Source of the DNA: Ophiocordyceps camponoti-saundersi (nom. inval.)
Taxonomy: Eukaryota; Ascomycota; Sordariomycetes; Hypocreales; Ophiocordycipitaceae
Assembly (NCBI GenBank): GCA_003339415.1
Contig: PDHQ01000150.1
Span: 1 to 64,000 of the forward strand
Length of the DNA stretch: 64,000 nucleotides
Direction: 5' to 3'
Shown here piece after piece: positions 11,119 through 22,900 of this stretch. The notes under the pieces were generated by a model, which was not told where the DNA came from, did no database searches, and was given only the letters and a program-made list of their open reading frames with translations. Position numbers and translations under genes: made by a program. Position 1 is the first letter of the stretch, and the number at the start of each line of letters is the position of its first letter.

Positions 11119-12268
11119 CGTAGTATTACTTAAGGTAAGAATTAATAAACTCGCATATTAGTAGTAAAAATTTACCTATATAGCTAGTATATAAGATTAG
11201 GTAGCACTATACCGGTTACGGGAAGCTTAGAAAATAACCTAATCGTAGTAAATAGTAAAGCTAGCTATATATTTATCGCTATATGCTACTAGCGCTAGTT
11301 TATAAGCTAGGGCGTAATATAACTATAGTATATACTTACTAATAAATCTACGCACTTAAGCTACGCGCGGACTATCCTTATATAAAGTAACGTAATAAGG
11401 CCGGAAATTACCTAAGCTATAATATCTAGCGTATACTTATCCCTCCTTACTCGTTATCCCCTTAATTAAAATACTCTAAATTTACCTCTAACTTCCCCGC
11501 TCCGCTTATAGAAAGCCCTAACCTTAATATCCCTATTTACTTACGAAGCTTCGGATAATTACGCTTAAAATAACTAATTTAATTATACTAATAGTAACGC
11601 TAGCGCTTAGTAATATTAGAATAAGATTATATAAATACGATATTTATTAGGTTAGCTAAAAGGGGGGGCGGTAAATTAACTAGCGCGTTAGGAATATTCC
11701 TAGAACTAAATATTTTATTAAAGCCTTAGAGAAAGCTAGCGAAGGCTATATATATTATAAGCTAGTTCTTATAATTTAAGCGCTCTTATAGCTCTTTACG
11801 TAGCCCGGATAAGAGTAGAATAATCTTAGCGTAATTAGATTAGTATAATAGTCCGGCCTCGAAAAAGGTATATTCCTACTTTATAATATATTCTCCGAGG
11901 GGCTTTAATAGCCCCTAATATATTCTAACTAAGGAAAAACCTACTTAGCGCTTTTTATAACTTTCTCTAAAAAGCTCGGAGATATACGCTAAAAAAGCTT
12001 TAAGCTAGTAAGAAAAATCTATAGCTATAATAATATACGGAAAAAATATCTATTAGAAGGTATTAAGATAAGAAAAGATATAATAAAACTAGGACTTAGG
12101 CTCCCTAATTATAGCTCCGTTAATCGTAAATTTAGTATATATAGCAGCTAGCTAAGAGTTTAGGCTAGAATAAGCTAAGAGTAGCTTTAGTATAAGTAGA
12201 ATTTAACGGCGTTTTATACTAAAATCTTACTCTTATATTTAGTTAGCGGTAAGAGAAGCTTTAATTAA

Positions 12269-12478
12269 TATAATAGTCTTACTAAGGCGATTATAGAAAT
12301 AAGCTAAAATAGAGTTATAATTAAAGCTATCGAAGAGAGGAAGGAGAAGGGAGAGAAGCCCCCTTCCTAAGCTAGCTATATACCCCGCGTAATAACTAAG
12401 CGCTATCGGGAAAACCTAAATATATCCGCTATAATCCCCCCTATCTAGCTATAATTAGTTATAAACTAATCCTTTATA
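12269..12478. repeat. Right LTR of non-autonomous element, copy 2
   Basis: 210 bp, ending CCTTTATA and followed by the TSD ATAGC at 12479-12483. Confidence 0.9.
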
Positions 12479-12483
12479 ATAGC

Positions 12484-13203
12484 TTTATATTTTAGTATTT
12501 TAAGTTTAGACTTTAAAAGAATTAAAACTTTAACTATAAGGTTATTATTAATATTTTCTACCTTTTTTAAAGATTAATACTCTATATAATTAATATTATA
12601 ATAACGTTTTAAAGCGCTAAATTCCTCTTATTACTTTTTATAAAATATACTTAAAAAATACTTAAATTATATTAAATTAATATATACCTTAAATTACTTA
12701 ATATTATCTATTATAATACCGGAAGTGATTTTTTATTATAAAAGTTTTACTTAAACGCTTAGTTTATAAGTATATTATATATCTAAGTTTTAGTAAAAAT
12801 ATATTAGTTAATTAGGAAAATTAAGTAATCCTATCCCCCCCTCTAATATATATTTAATATCTTTTATAATAAGTTAAGAACCTTAACTTTAAAAAAATTA
12901 ATTTTATAAATAGCTATTAAAGCTATAAATAATATTATAAGATTAGATAGCCTTATACTAACTTTTCTTATATTTAGAGTATATTTAAGAATTAACTAAA
13001 ACTTACCTTTATTTTTAATAATAATATAAAGAGCTAATATTATAAAAAAAATAATAAAGGATTTAAGGGTATATATAGCTAAACGATAATTATCCTTAGT
13101 ACTTTATACCCGAAATAGACTAAAGATTACGCCCTTACTCGACCTCCCCCTTTAAAATAAAGTTAAGGTATAAAGAGAGAAAAATAGCTAGAAAGGTCTA
13201 TTT
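12484..13203 (+). pseudogene. Copia-2 integrase remnant
   Basis: Read through RIP stops on the plus strand, this gives the integrase pattern typical of fungal Ty1/copia elements. It includes a CDTGSDF-like block near 12710-12735 (the catalytic aspartate region) and a GKIE-type segment about 100 bp later. Near 12910-12960 a run reads AIKAINN..RLDSL, corresponding to the conserved KA(I/V)NDTAGPDGL motif of this group, followed by an AKRQ..LYTRNR segment. Stops are all TAA/TAG, explained by CAA, CAG or TGG. It is interrupted on the left by the 1.78-kb element and on the right by the hAT. The coding continues at 15249-15352, which would be the end of the integrase region. Confidence 0.8.
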
Positions 13204-13211
13204 ACTTTAGC

Positions 13212-13231
13212 TAGGGTTTAAAATTAGTTAG
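13212..13231 (+). repeat. Left terminal inverted repeat of hAT element
   Basis: TAGGGTTTAAAATTAGTTAG, matching the reverse complement of 15221-15240 at 19 of 20 positions. The single difference is a G/A transition. Confidence 0.88.
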
Positions 13232-13360
13232 TGACTTTTTAGTCTTCTTTTAGTTAGTCAAGACTAACTAACTAAAGTTTTTATTTTTAGGGACTAAATT
13301 AGTAACTAACTAAAGACTAAAAAATTAGTCTTTAGCCCTAATTATTTTATTAGTACTTTT
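13225..13360. repeat. Left subterminal GTTAGT/ACTAAC motif cluster
   Basis: About ten copies of AGTTAGT, TTAGTC or their complements within 136 bp, partly as inverted pairs such as GTTAGTCAAGACTAAC. They are the likely transposase-binding sites of the hAT element. Confidence 0.75.
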
Positions 13361-13826
13361 ACCTTATTATTCGGCTAAAACGCCTCTTAAAGGTATTTTT
13401 TTATAATTATAATTATTTTTCCCGCTTTTTAAAAAAATACTAAAAATAAAGTAATATTTTTAATAAAAAGTTTTTAAGAATATATTTATAAGTAAAAATA
13501 ATATTATATAAAGAATAATAAAATATATCTATAATTTTTAAAAGTACTACTAGCCCTAACATATCTTTTATTAATTTTAGTTTTATTTTATATATTTTCT
13601 TTAAATTTATATAAAAATATTAGTAAGAAAAAATAATTTAATTTAAGAATTAATATCTTTCTAATTAAAATACTTATAAGAATATTTTTTAATAAATAAA
13701 AAAGCTAAATTTTACTATAAAAGGAATCTTATTTTTCTTATTATATAATAATTTATAAGGTATAGATAAAAAGCTATTAACTTCCTACCTTATATTAAAT
13801 TTCTTAAAAGCTAATATCTAAATAAG

Positions 13827-14036
13827 TGTAAAGGACTAGGCTACGCCTAGTTATAGTTACTTATATATTGCAGTTCAACTATAATAGCCTATATAATGCC
13901 TAATATATAAAGAACGAGGGACTTATATATTATATACTCTTTTACCTATACTTTTATATATAGTAGAGGAGTTTAAGCTATAACTTATTAAGAAATAGGC
14001 GGGTATTCCCTTTTAGCTTCTAGTCGCTCCTTAATA
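13827..14036. repeat. Left LTR of TRIM
   Basis: 210 bp. It keeps TG, GCA and TCA sites, for example ATTGCAGTTCAAC, that appear as TA or CG in the right LTR. Confidence 0.88.
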
Positions 14037-14196
14037 TATATATAAGTCGCACTCTTAAGGTTATAAGTTCGAGTCGCTAAGTAGCAGTTACCTAAGCTAA
14101 TAAGGCTAAGGTAATAGGGGTTACGTATAAGGTCCTAGGGGGTATATAGTATAAGCTAGGGGTCGCTATTACGGGGTAGCCCGGGGCCCGAGGGTA

Positions 14197-14406
14197 TATA
14201 AAAGACTAGGCTACGCTTAGTTATAGTTACTTATATATTATAGTTCGACTACGATAGTTTATATAATGCCCGATATATAAGGAATAAGGGACTTATATAT
14301 TATATACTCTTTTGCTTATACTTTTATATATAGTAGAGGAGTTTAGGCTATAACTTACTAAGGAATAGGCGGGTATTCCCTTTCGGCTTCTAGTCGCTCC
14401 TTAATA
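14197..14406. repeat. Right LTR of TRIM
   Basis: 210-bp partner of 13827-14036, followed by the TSD ATAAG. Confidence 0.88.
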
Positions 14407-15059
14407 ATAAGAAAGGATTAGTATAAGATAAAATCTTAAATAAGATCTTATAATATAAAATAAGCTTTAATTTACTTATAATCTTATCTTTAGCTTAGTA
14501 AGCCTTTTAGATCTTTAGTTATTAATTCTTTTTTAATTTTTCCTCTTTTTTCCTTACTAGTATATTTTTTATTATATAAATCTTTACTAAGAGTAATAAA
14601 ATTAATTTTCTTTAAAAAAACTTCTCTAATAAGGGACTTAAAAATATAGAAATAATATTATCTTATAATAGATTTTTTAATTATTATTAATAGATTTTCT
14701 ACTTATAATATTACTAATTATTAGAATTATAAGAAAAGATTTTAGCTAAGAGACTTTAGCTATTTTTATATAAAATTTAATTAAAAGACTAATATTAGCT
14801 ATATAAATAAGAAAAAAATTATAAGACTTATAGAAAGTGAAAAGTAAGTAGCTATTTATTTTTACTTATTTTACTATTTTATATAAGAATTTAATAAAAT
14901 TCTTTCTTTTTTTAAAATAAGTATTTATCCTAGCCTTTTAAATTAAAGAATTAATTACTCTATAATAAATAGCCTGATTAAAATAAATTTAGAAGTACTA
15001 TATAGCCCTTAAGAAGCTTTATATAATAGTGTTTTTTTTCTAATTAAAACGGCTTACGT

Positions 15060-15235
15060 AAGCTAACTAAAAGTTTAGTCTTTTTAGTCTTTAGTTTTTA
15101 GTTAGTTAGTTACTATATTTAAGGACTAACTAAAGTCCTTATAGTAACTAATTAAAGACTAACTAAAAGGTACGTATTTTTAGTCTAGACTTTTCTTAGT
15201 TAGTCCTAACTAACTAAAGACTAATTAATTTTAAA
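15060..15235. repeat. Right subterminal GTTAGT/ACTAAC motif cluster
   Basis: The counterpart of 13225-13360, including TTAGTTAGTTAGTTACT and GTTAGTCCTAACTAAC. The arrangement differs from the left end, so the clusters are not simply part of the inverted repeat. Confidence 0.75.
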
Positions 15236-15240
15236 CCCTA
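15221..15240 (-). repeat. Right terminal inverted repeat of hAT element
   Basis: Reverse complement TAGGGTTTAAAATTAATTAG. It abuts the second copy of the ACTTTAGC target duplication. Confidence 0.88.
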
Positions 15241-15248
15241 ACTTTAGC

Positions 15249-15352
15249 TAATATTAATAAATATAATATAATAATTAATATAATATAAAAGCCTTAAAAG
15301 TTCCGATTTATATATATTAAACTATATTATAAAAACCTAAATATAAGAAACT
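15249..15352 (+). pseudogene. Copia-2 segment between the hAT and Gypsy-2 insertions
   Basis: 104 bp bridging two insertions, joining 13203 on its left (after the ACTTTAGC duplication) to 40083 on its right (after AAACT). In frame with the integrase remnant the joined reading ends in a KV..CIYQTI..KP-like stretch, comparable to the FRSTVVKPY-type end of the fungal copia integrase region. The resemblance is partial. Confidence 0.5.
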
Positions 15353-15956
15353 TAATATAGGACATGTAGTAACACCCTTATAAATCGCCTAACCTCTTAT
15401 AATATTTCCCTAAGATTTCCTAAGATTTCCCGCCTTAAGATTTTACTTAGATTTCCCCTAGAAACTTTATTACCTTTACGCTTAGGAAATTACTAGGATT
15501 TCCTCTTAAGATTTCTCTATAATAACTCTTAGGATTTTACTAAGATTTCTAGTAAGATTTAGTATTAAAATATATTTTTAAAAATCTCCGGATTTTACTA
15601 GGAAATCCCCGTATATTAGGAAATTACTATATATTAGGAAATCTCTATTTTACTAATATACTCGGAAATTACCGTAAAATCCCCTTAGGTAAATATTTTT
15701 AAGATTATATTAGGGAATCTTTTTTAAGCTCCTAGCTATATAATTAGCTTAATATTCCTTTAGGTAATAATTTAAATTTTTTTATAGTTATTATTTTAAT
15801 TTTTAAAAGACTTTTACTTATATTTATACCTTTTATAATAGCTATTTTATAATCTTATAATTAGTAGCTAGCCTATCTCCTTTTCTTATATATTATATCT
15901 AATAGCTAGCTTAATATATATAACTATTAGTAGATTATATATATAAGCGTATATTA
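15353..15956 (+). repeat. 5' LTR of Gypsy-2
   Basis: 604 bp. The middle (about 15405-15700) is a dense cluster of AAGATTTCC/TAGGATTTTAC and its inverse GGAAATTACTA, roughly 20 half-sites in both orientations. The outer parts contain CTAGCTATATAATTAGCTTA and, near the end, two related TAGTAGCTAGC-type blocks. Confidence 0.9.
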
Positions 15957-16658
15957 ACTAGTAGTAATTCTATATTTTACTAACTTATAAATTTTTAGCT
16001 ATTAAGGTAGTAAGTTAAACTTAAAACGTTTTTACTAATAAAACTTTATAAGCGTAGATTTTTAGCTTAGAAAAAAGCTTTATTATATTTATTACTTAAC
16101 CTTAGCTATATATTATTTCTTCTTAACTAAACTCCTTAAGGTAATTAAGGAAGAAATTATAGCTAGGAAAGAAAAAGCTTATATTTTATAAAGAAACCTT
16201 ACCTTTTTAAAGGTAAATTTCCTCCTTTATAATATAGGGAAATAAGGCCTATTAGAAAATATTCACTATATTAGAATAATTCCTAAGGAACTAAGTTACT
16301 TACTATAATTAAACTTTTCCTAACTAATCTAAATATTATAGTAAATTATAATAGATTATTTAAATAAGTAAATTAACTAAAATATATATCTAATAGTATC
16401 CCTTACTTACTTAAAATTCCCTTAGAAAACTATCTACCTTTTATTTAAGAATACCTTTAAATTATAAGTAATATTAAAGGAAAAGGTAAGCTATTTACTT
16501 TACCGGAAAAAGGTAAGGAAAATACCGAAGTCCCTTTTTAGAAAGAAGGTAAGGAGGAAACCTCCTTTTAGGATAAAGGTAAGAAAACTTTTACGCTATA
16601 AGAATCCTCTCTAAAAAGAGAACTATCTACTTTAAGGAAGAATACCTCGAAGAGGTAG
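15957..16658 (+). pseudogene. Gypsy-2 leader and start of the gag-like region
   Basis: Runs from the end of the 5' LTR to the Copia-1A insertion, the last five bases being the TSD GGTAG. The last 250 bp contain repeated GGTAAGGA/AAGGTAAG modules that read as a lysine- and glutamate-rich stretch (GKEE, DKGKK). The collinear region in Gypsy-3 is 45300-46024. No capsid motif could be named. Because Copia-1A splits it, the reading continues at 23939. Confidence 0.5.
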
Positions 16659-16959
16659 TGTTAAGTAGTCTTTATACGTACGTATAGGTAAGAGAAAGTA
16701 AAGGTAACCTATATTAAGTATAATTAGAGATAGATACCCTTCCTTTATTATACGAGGAAGAGCGGCTATATAGCTAGATAATACTCCACTTCTATACCCT
16801 CCTTCTTCTTATCTAAGCTACCTCCTACCTCCTAAGTTATACGAGGCACGACTTAGGTAGTAATATATATTTCGTTAGAGGCTTCCCTATATCTATACTA
16901 TCCTTTATATATATATCGTATATTAGATATAAAGGGGTATAGAGAGATAATATCTAATA
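16659..16959 (-). repeat. LTR of Copia-1A (3' LTR in sense orientation)
   Basis: 301 bp. Compared with 23633-23933, every difference I found is C/T or G/A, for example TATTATAC versus TATCGTAC. Confidence 0.92.
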
Positions 16960-16999
16960 CTCGACTTTTTCTTTTTATAAAGAGATATACTAAATAAAA

Positions 17000-19900
17000 A
17001 AGTATTATACGAAGAAAAAACTCCGTCTTCCTAAAAAGTAGACGTTTTTAGAGAAAAATAGTTATATAATATTAAACGAGTATATAATCGAAAAATTCTA
17101 TAAAGGTAAGTAACGCTTATAGTGCTATAGTAAAAAGAGATAAAGAAAATAAGCTGCCGGCCGAAAATAAAAGTTAGGTTATTATATAATCTAATCTATA
17201 GTGCGTTTTTATAGAGTTTTGCTATAAAGGTCTCTTATAGTTATAATACTAAGAAAAATAGGTGGAAAACTAACTTTCTATAACCTTATACTAAAAATAC
17301 TAAAAAATATTACGAAAAATAGGAATTAAAAATCGGATTCTGCCGCCTCTTACCGCCTTTAGAGGGGTATAAAAACCCCTCCTCGCTCCCTCTCTCTCTC
17401 TCTCTCTTTCTCTTCCCTTCTTCTTCTTTCTTCTTTAAGCTAATTAATAAAAATAATAATAATAACTAGAAAGATCTTTAATAAAGATTAATAAGTTATA
17501 TAATATACTTAAGTTATTTTTATTAATAATTATTAGTTATATAATATATCTCCCTATCTTAATAGCGTTATAGCTTATTAACTTAAGTTTTATTAGGTTT
17601 ATATACCTTATAATAAGGAGGATAACCGGCGCTTTATATAATAGATATCTTTAAATATAAGAAAGAAAAGTCTAGCTATCGTATAATAGTAATACTAATA
17701 GGAGAGTAGTAAGCGGAGATCCGATTAGCGGCTATACTATTATTTAATATCTTTATCTATTTTAATAATACTTAGGATTTTAGGCGTATTAAGGCTATTA
17801 TTATCTAACGCTTAAGTTATTTTCTAGCGGTTTTTCTTATAAGTTATAGTAAGGTAATAGTAAAATTATACTATATTTATATTAGAAATCCCTATCTTTT
17901 TAATATATATCGGATAAATAATAATAGGGCTTATACTACTTATATATAGTAGTTTTATATAATAAGATATTTTTTTATATAATAAGGTTAAGCGTCGTAA
18001 ACTCCTAGGCCGGTACCTTATATTTTAGTAACTACTCCTATTAAGTCGCCCGATAGCCGGCGGCGGGGATAGGTAATAGTAATACTAAGCGGAGCGCCTC
18101 CTAACGCGGAGAAGTATATTACTATCTCGGACGATAAATAGTAAGGGGCGGGGGTAGAAAAAAAAGTAATAGTAAGGTTAGATAATAAGGAAAAAGGAAA
18201 AGAAAAAAAATTAAGCGTTTAGGACTTATAGCTTTACTTTAAAATTAGGCGTAAAAGTTAGATAATACTTAGAAAAAATTAATAGTAATTTTCGTATAAA
18301 AATAATAGTAAAAAACGTAAAAATATAAAAAAAATAGGAAAGTAAAGATAGAGGGTCGGACGAAGTAGAGATATAGGAAAGAAAAAGAGTATAAGTCTTA
18401 TATAACTTAGGTAAGTTATTAGATAGTAGCTTTAATCCGTAACTTATAAGAATTTATAGAAATAAGAGTTAATAAGGCTAAGTTAGGGCTATCTTTAGTA
18501 TAGGCGTTAGCTAGGTTATTTTTACTATTAATTTATCGTATTTTTAAAATTTCCTTATATTCGTATAATTTACGAATAGCTATAATATCGATTATTAACT
18601 ATTTTTCTATTATTAAGCTAAGCTATACTAGGTAGTTATATAATAAACGTAAGTTTATATAGAGAATAAGGGGGATTAGAGGTATACTTAGAAATTATAC
18701 GATAGCCTAAATAGTTAAGTAAAAGGCTAGGCCGATATTAACGCTATTTATTATACCGTAAAGTTCGCTTACTAGGATACTTCGAGTAACCTTTTTATAC
18801 TTCGTAAATATCTAATAGAGGATATTACCTTATACGATAAATAAGTTAGAGGACTAGTTATCTTTACCGAGGATAATTAAGGTGCTAAGCTATAAGGTAA
18901 GGTTCCTATTATTCGCGAATAACTTATCCGTAAAAATAAATAGTTTTATATAAGATAGGTTAAGTAGAATAAACTATAGACCGCGGGTAGTATTATTAAT
19001 CTACTACTAGATATATTTATTAAAGGTTAAAATATCTTACGTAGAAGGATTAGTTACTTAAGTAGCTACCGTAAGGTTATACGACGCCTCCGGTTAATAG
19101 GTAGAAGTAATATATACTCCTTAGGCTCGCTAGCTAATAAAGTCTTATAGGGTAATATCGGCGGTTAGGTTAATAATATAAAGGCTTTTTACCTATCCTT
19201 TCTATATAAGAACGATATCGTACGATTCGCGCGTAATACGATTACTATTAAAGTTAATAGATAAGCTATTAGTAAGGAATATTTTAAGCTTCGTACGAAG
19301 CTTTGCCTATTTTAACTTATTTTCCTTAAGTTTAGAGAACGTATTAAACGTAAAAAAGAATATATTATCTATTTATAAGCCCGTTATTCCGAATAAGTCG
19401 GGGCCGGCTATTATAAATAAAAGATATAAATCGTACGATAAGGGCGTTATATAAAGGTTCGTATAATAATAATTATAATATATCTTAAACTAATATAATC
19501 CTAATTCTACTAGCTTATATAGCGGCTTTTTAATATATAAAAGAGTATAAGGTAAATATTAATCTTATAGTTTTTTAGGAAAGTATATATATATTATATA
19601 ACTTAAAAGATTAGCAGATTATATATATACTTATATAATATCTCGTAGTTCGCCTTAGTAGTTATATAACTTTATAAAGGTAGGTTTAAGGGTAAGAAGG
19701 AGGCGCTATAATATACGTAGAATTATAAGTAATTATATAAGAATTTCTTCTTTACTATCGTTACCGTAGCTTTAAATAACTAGCCGTAATTTTTCGTAAA
19801 GGCTATTATTTAGATTCTTTACCTCTTATATAAGATATATCTTAAAAATATATTTAATAAGGTTTAAAAAAGGGTTATATCGGATAAAGGTAAAGACTTC

Positions 19901-22900
19901 TTATATAGAGAGGGTATTAATTTCCTTATAGTTAGAGGCCTTAAATAGTTATCTTAAGGTAGTAATAATACCTTATTACCGTAATCGTATAGTAAATATA
20001 TAGTTATCTTTTTCCTTCGTAGTAACGAATATAGAGGGAAAAGCTTTATATAAGTCTTTATTATACGGGGGTATAATCGGGATTTCGAACTATACCTTTT
20101 TCTCTATAAGTATAGTAAGGAGGGAGCGGAGATAAGGTTTAACCTATATTATATAAAATCTAGTCGGTTTTATAAGAAATTTAAGGATAATATCCTAGCC
20201 GTCGAAATTAGAAATACGGAAAAGACTTTACTATTTATCCTTTTTACGCTAAATAAGAACTTTACTTTAAAAGGAAAGTAATAAAATATCGTATAAGTTA
20301 AGTCCGTTTTAGGTATAGAGAGCGCGTAAAATATCCGCTTAAGCCTTAATTTATTATACTTATATTATAGCGCGCTTAATCGCTTAGGCTCTTATAGTAA
20401 TATTAGGGGCCGGGGGCGAGTTATATAAAATATAGGAGTAAGCGCTAAAAACGAGAAATATCGGAATAAAACCGTTTAATCCGGCTATATCGTTAATAGC
20501 TTTAATAGCTATTTAAAAGATAGTTATATTATTAGTCTTAGTACTAATTTCTTATCGTAGGATATCGTACGCCCGCCTAAGAGGGGCGTATATACGTTCG
20601 ACCTTGCTAATCGCCTAATACGCTTCGACGGGCACTTCCTTATATATAGTGCCGAGTAGTTTCGTATTCGTATAAAACTCTAAAAAGGAAAAGTTAGTCC
20701 TAGCATCGTAGGAGATAATATCTAGTAAGCCTTAATATATATAAATCTAATATTTATATAAGGTATTCTAAGTATCTACCGCCGATATATTTCGTACGAA
20801 GGCGGCTACTTAGAAGGATATAGCTTCGTTAATAGTATATAGGACCGGCCTACTATAAAGGTAAAAAACGTTAATAACTAGCAAGTAGTTAAAATCGCAG
20901 TTATCTTTAAGGGAAAATTTAAATTACTAAGGTTTTAAGTTATATAACTAATATTAGTAATATAAACGTTAGATTAACTTAAGGGCTACGGGGGTTATAT
21001 CCGAAAAACTAGCTTTTTTTAGTAAGTTATAAAGCTATTATATTTAAGGGTAGCTAAAATATCGGTAAAGCTATCGTAACTTTTATTTTATATAGTATAA
21101 CGTAGATTCTTATTTAGAGACGTTAAAGAATAGATATCCCTATTTCCTAATAATAGGAACTATTATATTATCGTATTATACGATAATATCCCTTATATTA
21201 TCGTAGAAGGCACGAAGGCGGTTAGTATCTTTAAGATAGAAAAGGAACGGGGTAGCAGTATTAAGAATATAATATAGGACTTTGCCGAGGGGGTTTCGTA
21301 TAATAATAGTTTTAATTAGCTAAGTAAGTTCTAAGGAGCCGAAACGGATTATATTCTTAGTCGGGGTTTAGTTAATAGTTATATAAGGGTATTCCTAGAT
21401 ATAAGCTTCTACCTATAGTTTACTTATAGTTAAGATTTATATAGCTCCTATATCTTAAAGCTCGCCTTAGTATATTATACGATACGTATCGGAAAGGAGG
21501 AATTATTCCGTAGGAATTAATAAGGCTTATAATTAATAGATATTATCGCTTATAAGGCGGTATATATAAGCCGCTATAATAAAAAATAAAACTACGTTTT
21601 CGCCGCTAATAATTTTTTCTTTAATATCGGAGTTTTCGTTATACGATTATAAAAACTAGGAATCTTATTTATTAGAACCTTTATATAATAGGAGAAATAC
21701 GCTAAATTCTTCCTCCGTAAGGGGGTCTTAGCTAGTTTCTTTATAATTAATAAGGTATTACTTACGTACGCGTTAGATATTATCTAACTTATAGTTTATA
21801 AACTAATATTTTTCTTTTTTATATACGAAGTACCTTCGTATTATATAAGGTTAGAACTAGCGTTACTATAGGGAAAAACGTTATATAGGGGGCGATTATT
21901 ATTAGCGGGGAGTAAAAGAAGATTATCTAAGGTTCGTATAATACTTATTATAATTAAGGTAGCGCTATTTAATAAAAAACTAGTTAGTAGTTTTATCCGT
22001 AATAATAGTAAGGGAGGAACGAAAGCGATTAATAAATATTTTATACGATATATCTTAGAATATTATAGCTAATTTAAATTCTAGAACGCTACGATAAGCT
22101 TATACGATAATAGTAAAAAGTTACTTTTCTCCTTAATAGTTAGATTTAAGAGCTTGTTAAATAAGTCGGAGTTTATTAAGGAGGGTATCGAGTAAATCTA
22201 TTATAGTTTTATCGGGGTTTTCTTATCGTATAATATTAAAAGAAAAAGTAGTCTAATCTATCTAATATAATAAATAGTTCGTATAAGTATTAAAGTATAT
22301 ATTTAAAAAAGTATAAATTTTATCCTATCTTTTATCTAATCTAATAAAATATAAATAATAGTCCTAAGCTTTATCTAAAAAGATATCCGGAAAAATAGCG
22401 TAGAATTAATCTTCCGTTATATTAATATAAGAGTAATAGCTAATAAAAATCCTAGCCTTATCGATTAGTATATCGTACGGCCGCCTTATATAGTTCTAAT
22501 CTTTTCGCTAACTTTTAAGAAAGGCGGTAACCTTATCTAGGGAGATTAGTCTATTTGCTACCTTTCGTATTAGTAATAGTGCGTAAACTTATATAATACT
22601 TATTAAGGCTTAATTTATCGGTTCCGGGAGGGTCTAAGTTAAGGTTACTAAAGGTAGCTATATATTTAAGTTATATAAAGTAATTAATTTCTACGTAAGG
22701 GTTATACGAAGTAAGGGTTTAGCTAAGATACTTCGTAGTAGCTATATTAAGATATATCTTAACTTAGGGGGCTATGCTAAGTATAAAGCTTATATCGTAT
22801 AATTTAGAAAAGTTAGTTCGGAAAAGGGGGGGTAGTTTAACTATATAGAAGGGGCTCCTTACGGGTTAGGGCGTAAAACGTTTTCCGGTTTAGTCTTAAG

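Larger units (their letters stand above)
10703..12478. mobile_element. Non-autonomous LTR retrotransposon, copy 2 (1776 bp, TSD ATAGC)
   Basis: Complete element with 210-bp LTRs at 10703-10912 and 12269-12478 and TSD ATAGC (10698-10702 and 12479-12483). It is collinear with 1879-3656 throughout; differences are mostly transitions, with about 2 bp of net indel. It interrupts the Copia-2 integrase coding region. Like copy 1 it contains no recognisable protein domain and preserves the three-hairpin cluster. The two complete copies share internal landmarks such as CCCGGGGAATTAAACCCC and CTAACTTCCCCGCTCCGCTT. Confidence 0.9.
13827..14406. mobile_element. TRIM (580-bp miniature LTR retrotransposon) inside the hAT, TSD ATAAG
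   Basis: Two 210-bp direct repeats (13827-14036 and 14197-14406) flank only 160 bp of internal sequence. The 5-bp TSD ATAAG is present at 13822-13826 and 14407-14411. The left LTR still begins with TG (TGTAAAGGAC), while the right copy begins TATAAAAGAC; both end CTTAATA, from CTTAACA. LTR differences are transitions. The internal region (14037-14196) opens with a segment containing AAGTTCGAGTCGC, reminiscent of a tRNA T-arm or B-box. It ends in GGGGCCCGAGGG, a possible polypurine tract. GC content and residual TG/CA are clearly higher than around it, suggesting a later insertion or weaker RIP because of its small size. The LTR sequence is unrelated to the 1.78-kb element despite equal length. 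Confidence 0.88.
13212..15240. mobile_element. hAT-type DNA transposon, non-autonomous (2029 bp including a nested TRIM; TSD ACTTTAGC)
   Basis: An exact 8-bp duplication ACTTTAGC (13204-13211 and 15241-15248) flanks near-identical terminal inverted repeats: TAGGGTTTAAAATTAGTTAG at the left and, reversed, TAGGGTTTAAAATTAATTAG at the right. An 8-bp TSD and a terminus of the form (C/T)AGGG are typical of the hAT superfamily; the first base was probably C before RIP. The subterminal 150-180 bp at each end are packed with GTTAGT/ACTAAC motifs in both orientations, like hAT transposase-binding sites. Without the 580-bp TRIM and its target duplication the element is about 1.44 kb. That is too short for a full hAT transposase, and none was recognised, so it is a non-autonomous derivative. 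Confidence 0.85.

Noticed and set aside
14037..14196. Functional tRNA gene in the TRIM internal region (AAGTTCGAGTCGC)
   Set aside because: The T-loop-like sequence lacks a pairing T-stem, and no acceptor, D-arm or anticodon arm can be built around it.
13212..15240. Large palindromic LTR element instead of a DNA transposon
   Set aside because: The ends are inverted rather than direct repeats, and the TSD is 8 bp, which fits hAT and not an LTR element.
15405..15700. CRISPR-like array of AAGATTTCC units
   Set aside because: The motifs are short, occur in both orientations without regular spacers, lie inside a retrotransposon LTR, and the organism is a eukaryote.
17620..18300. Apparent antisense gene in the 3' region of Copia-1A
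   Set aside because: It becomes open only when TAA/TAG are read as Q/W, which opens almost any frame here because TGA is absent. No family motif was found, and the sense strand is fixed by integrase and the polypurine tract.
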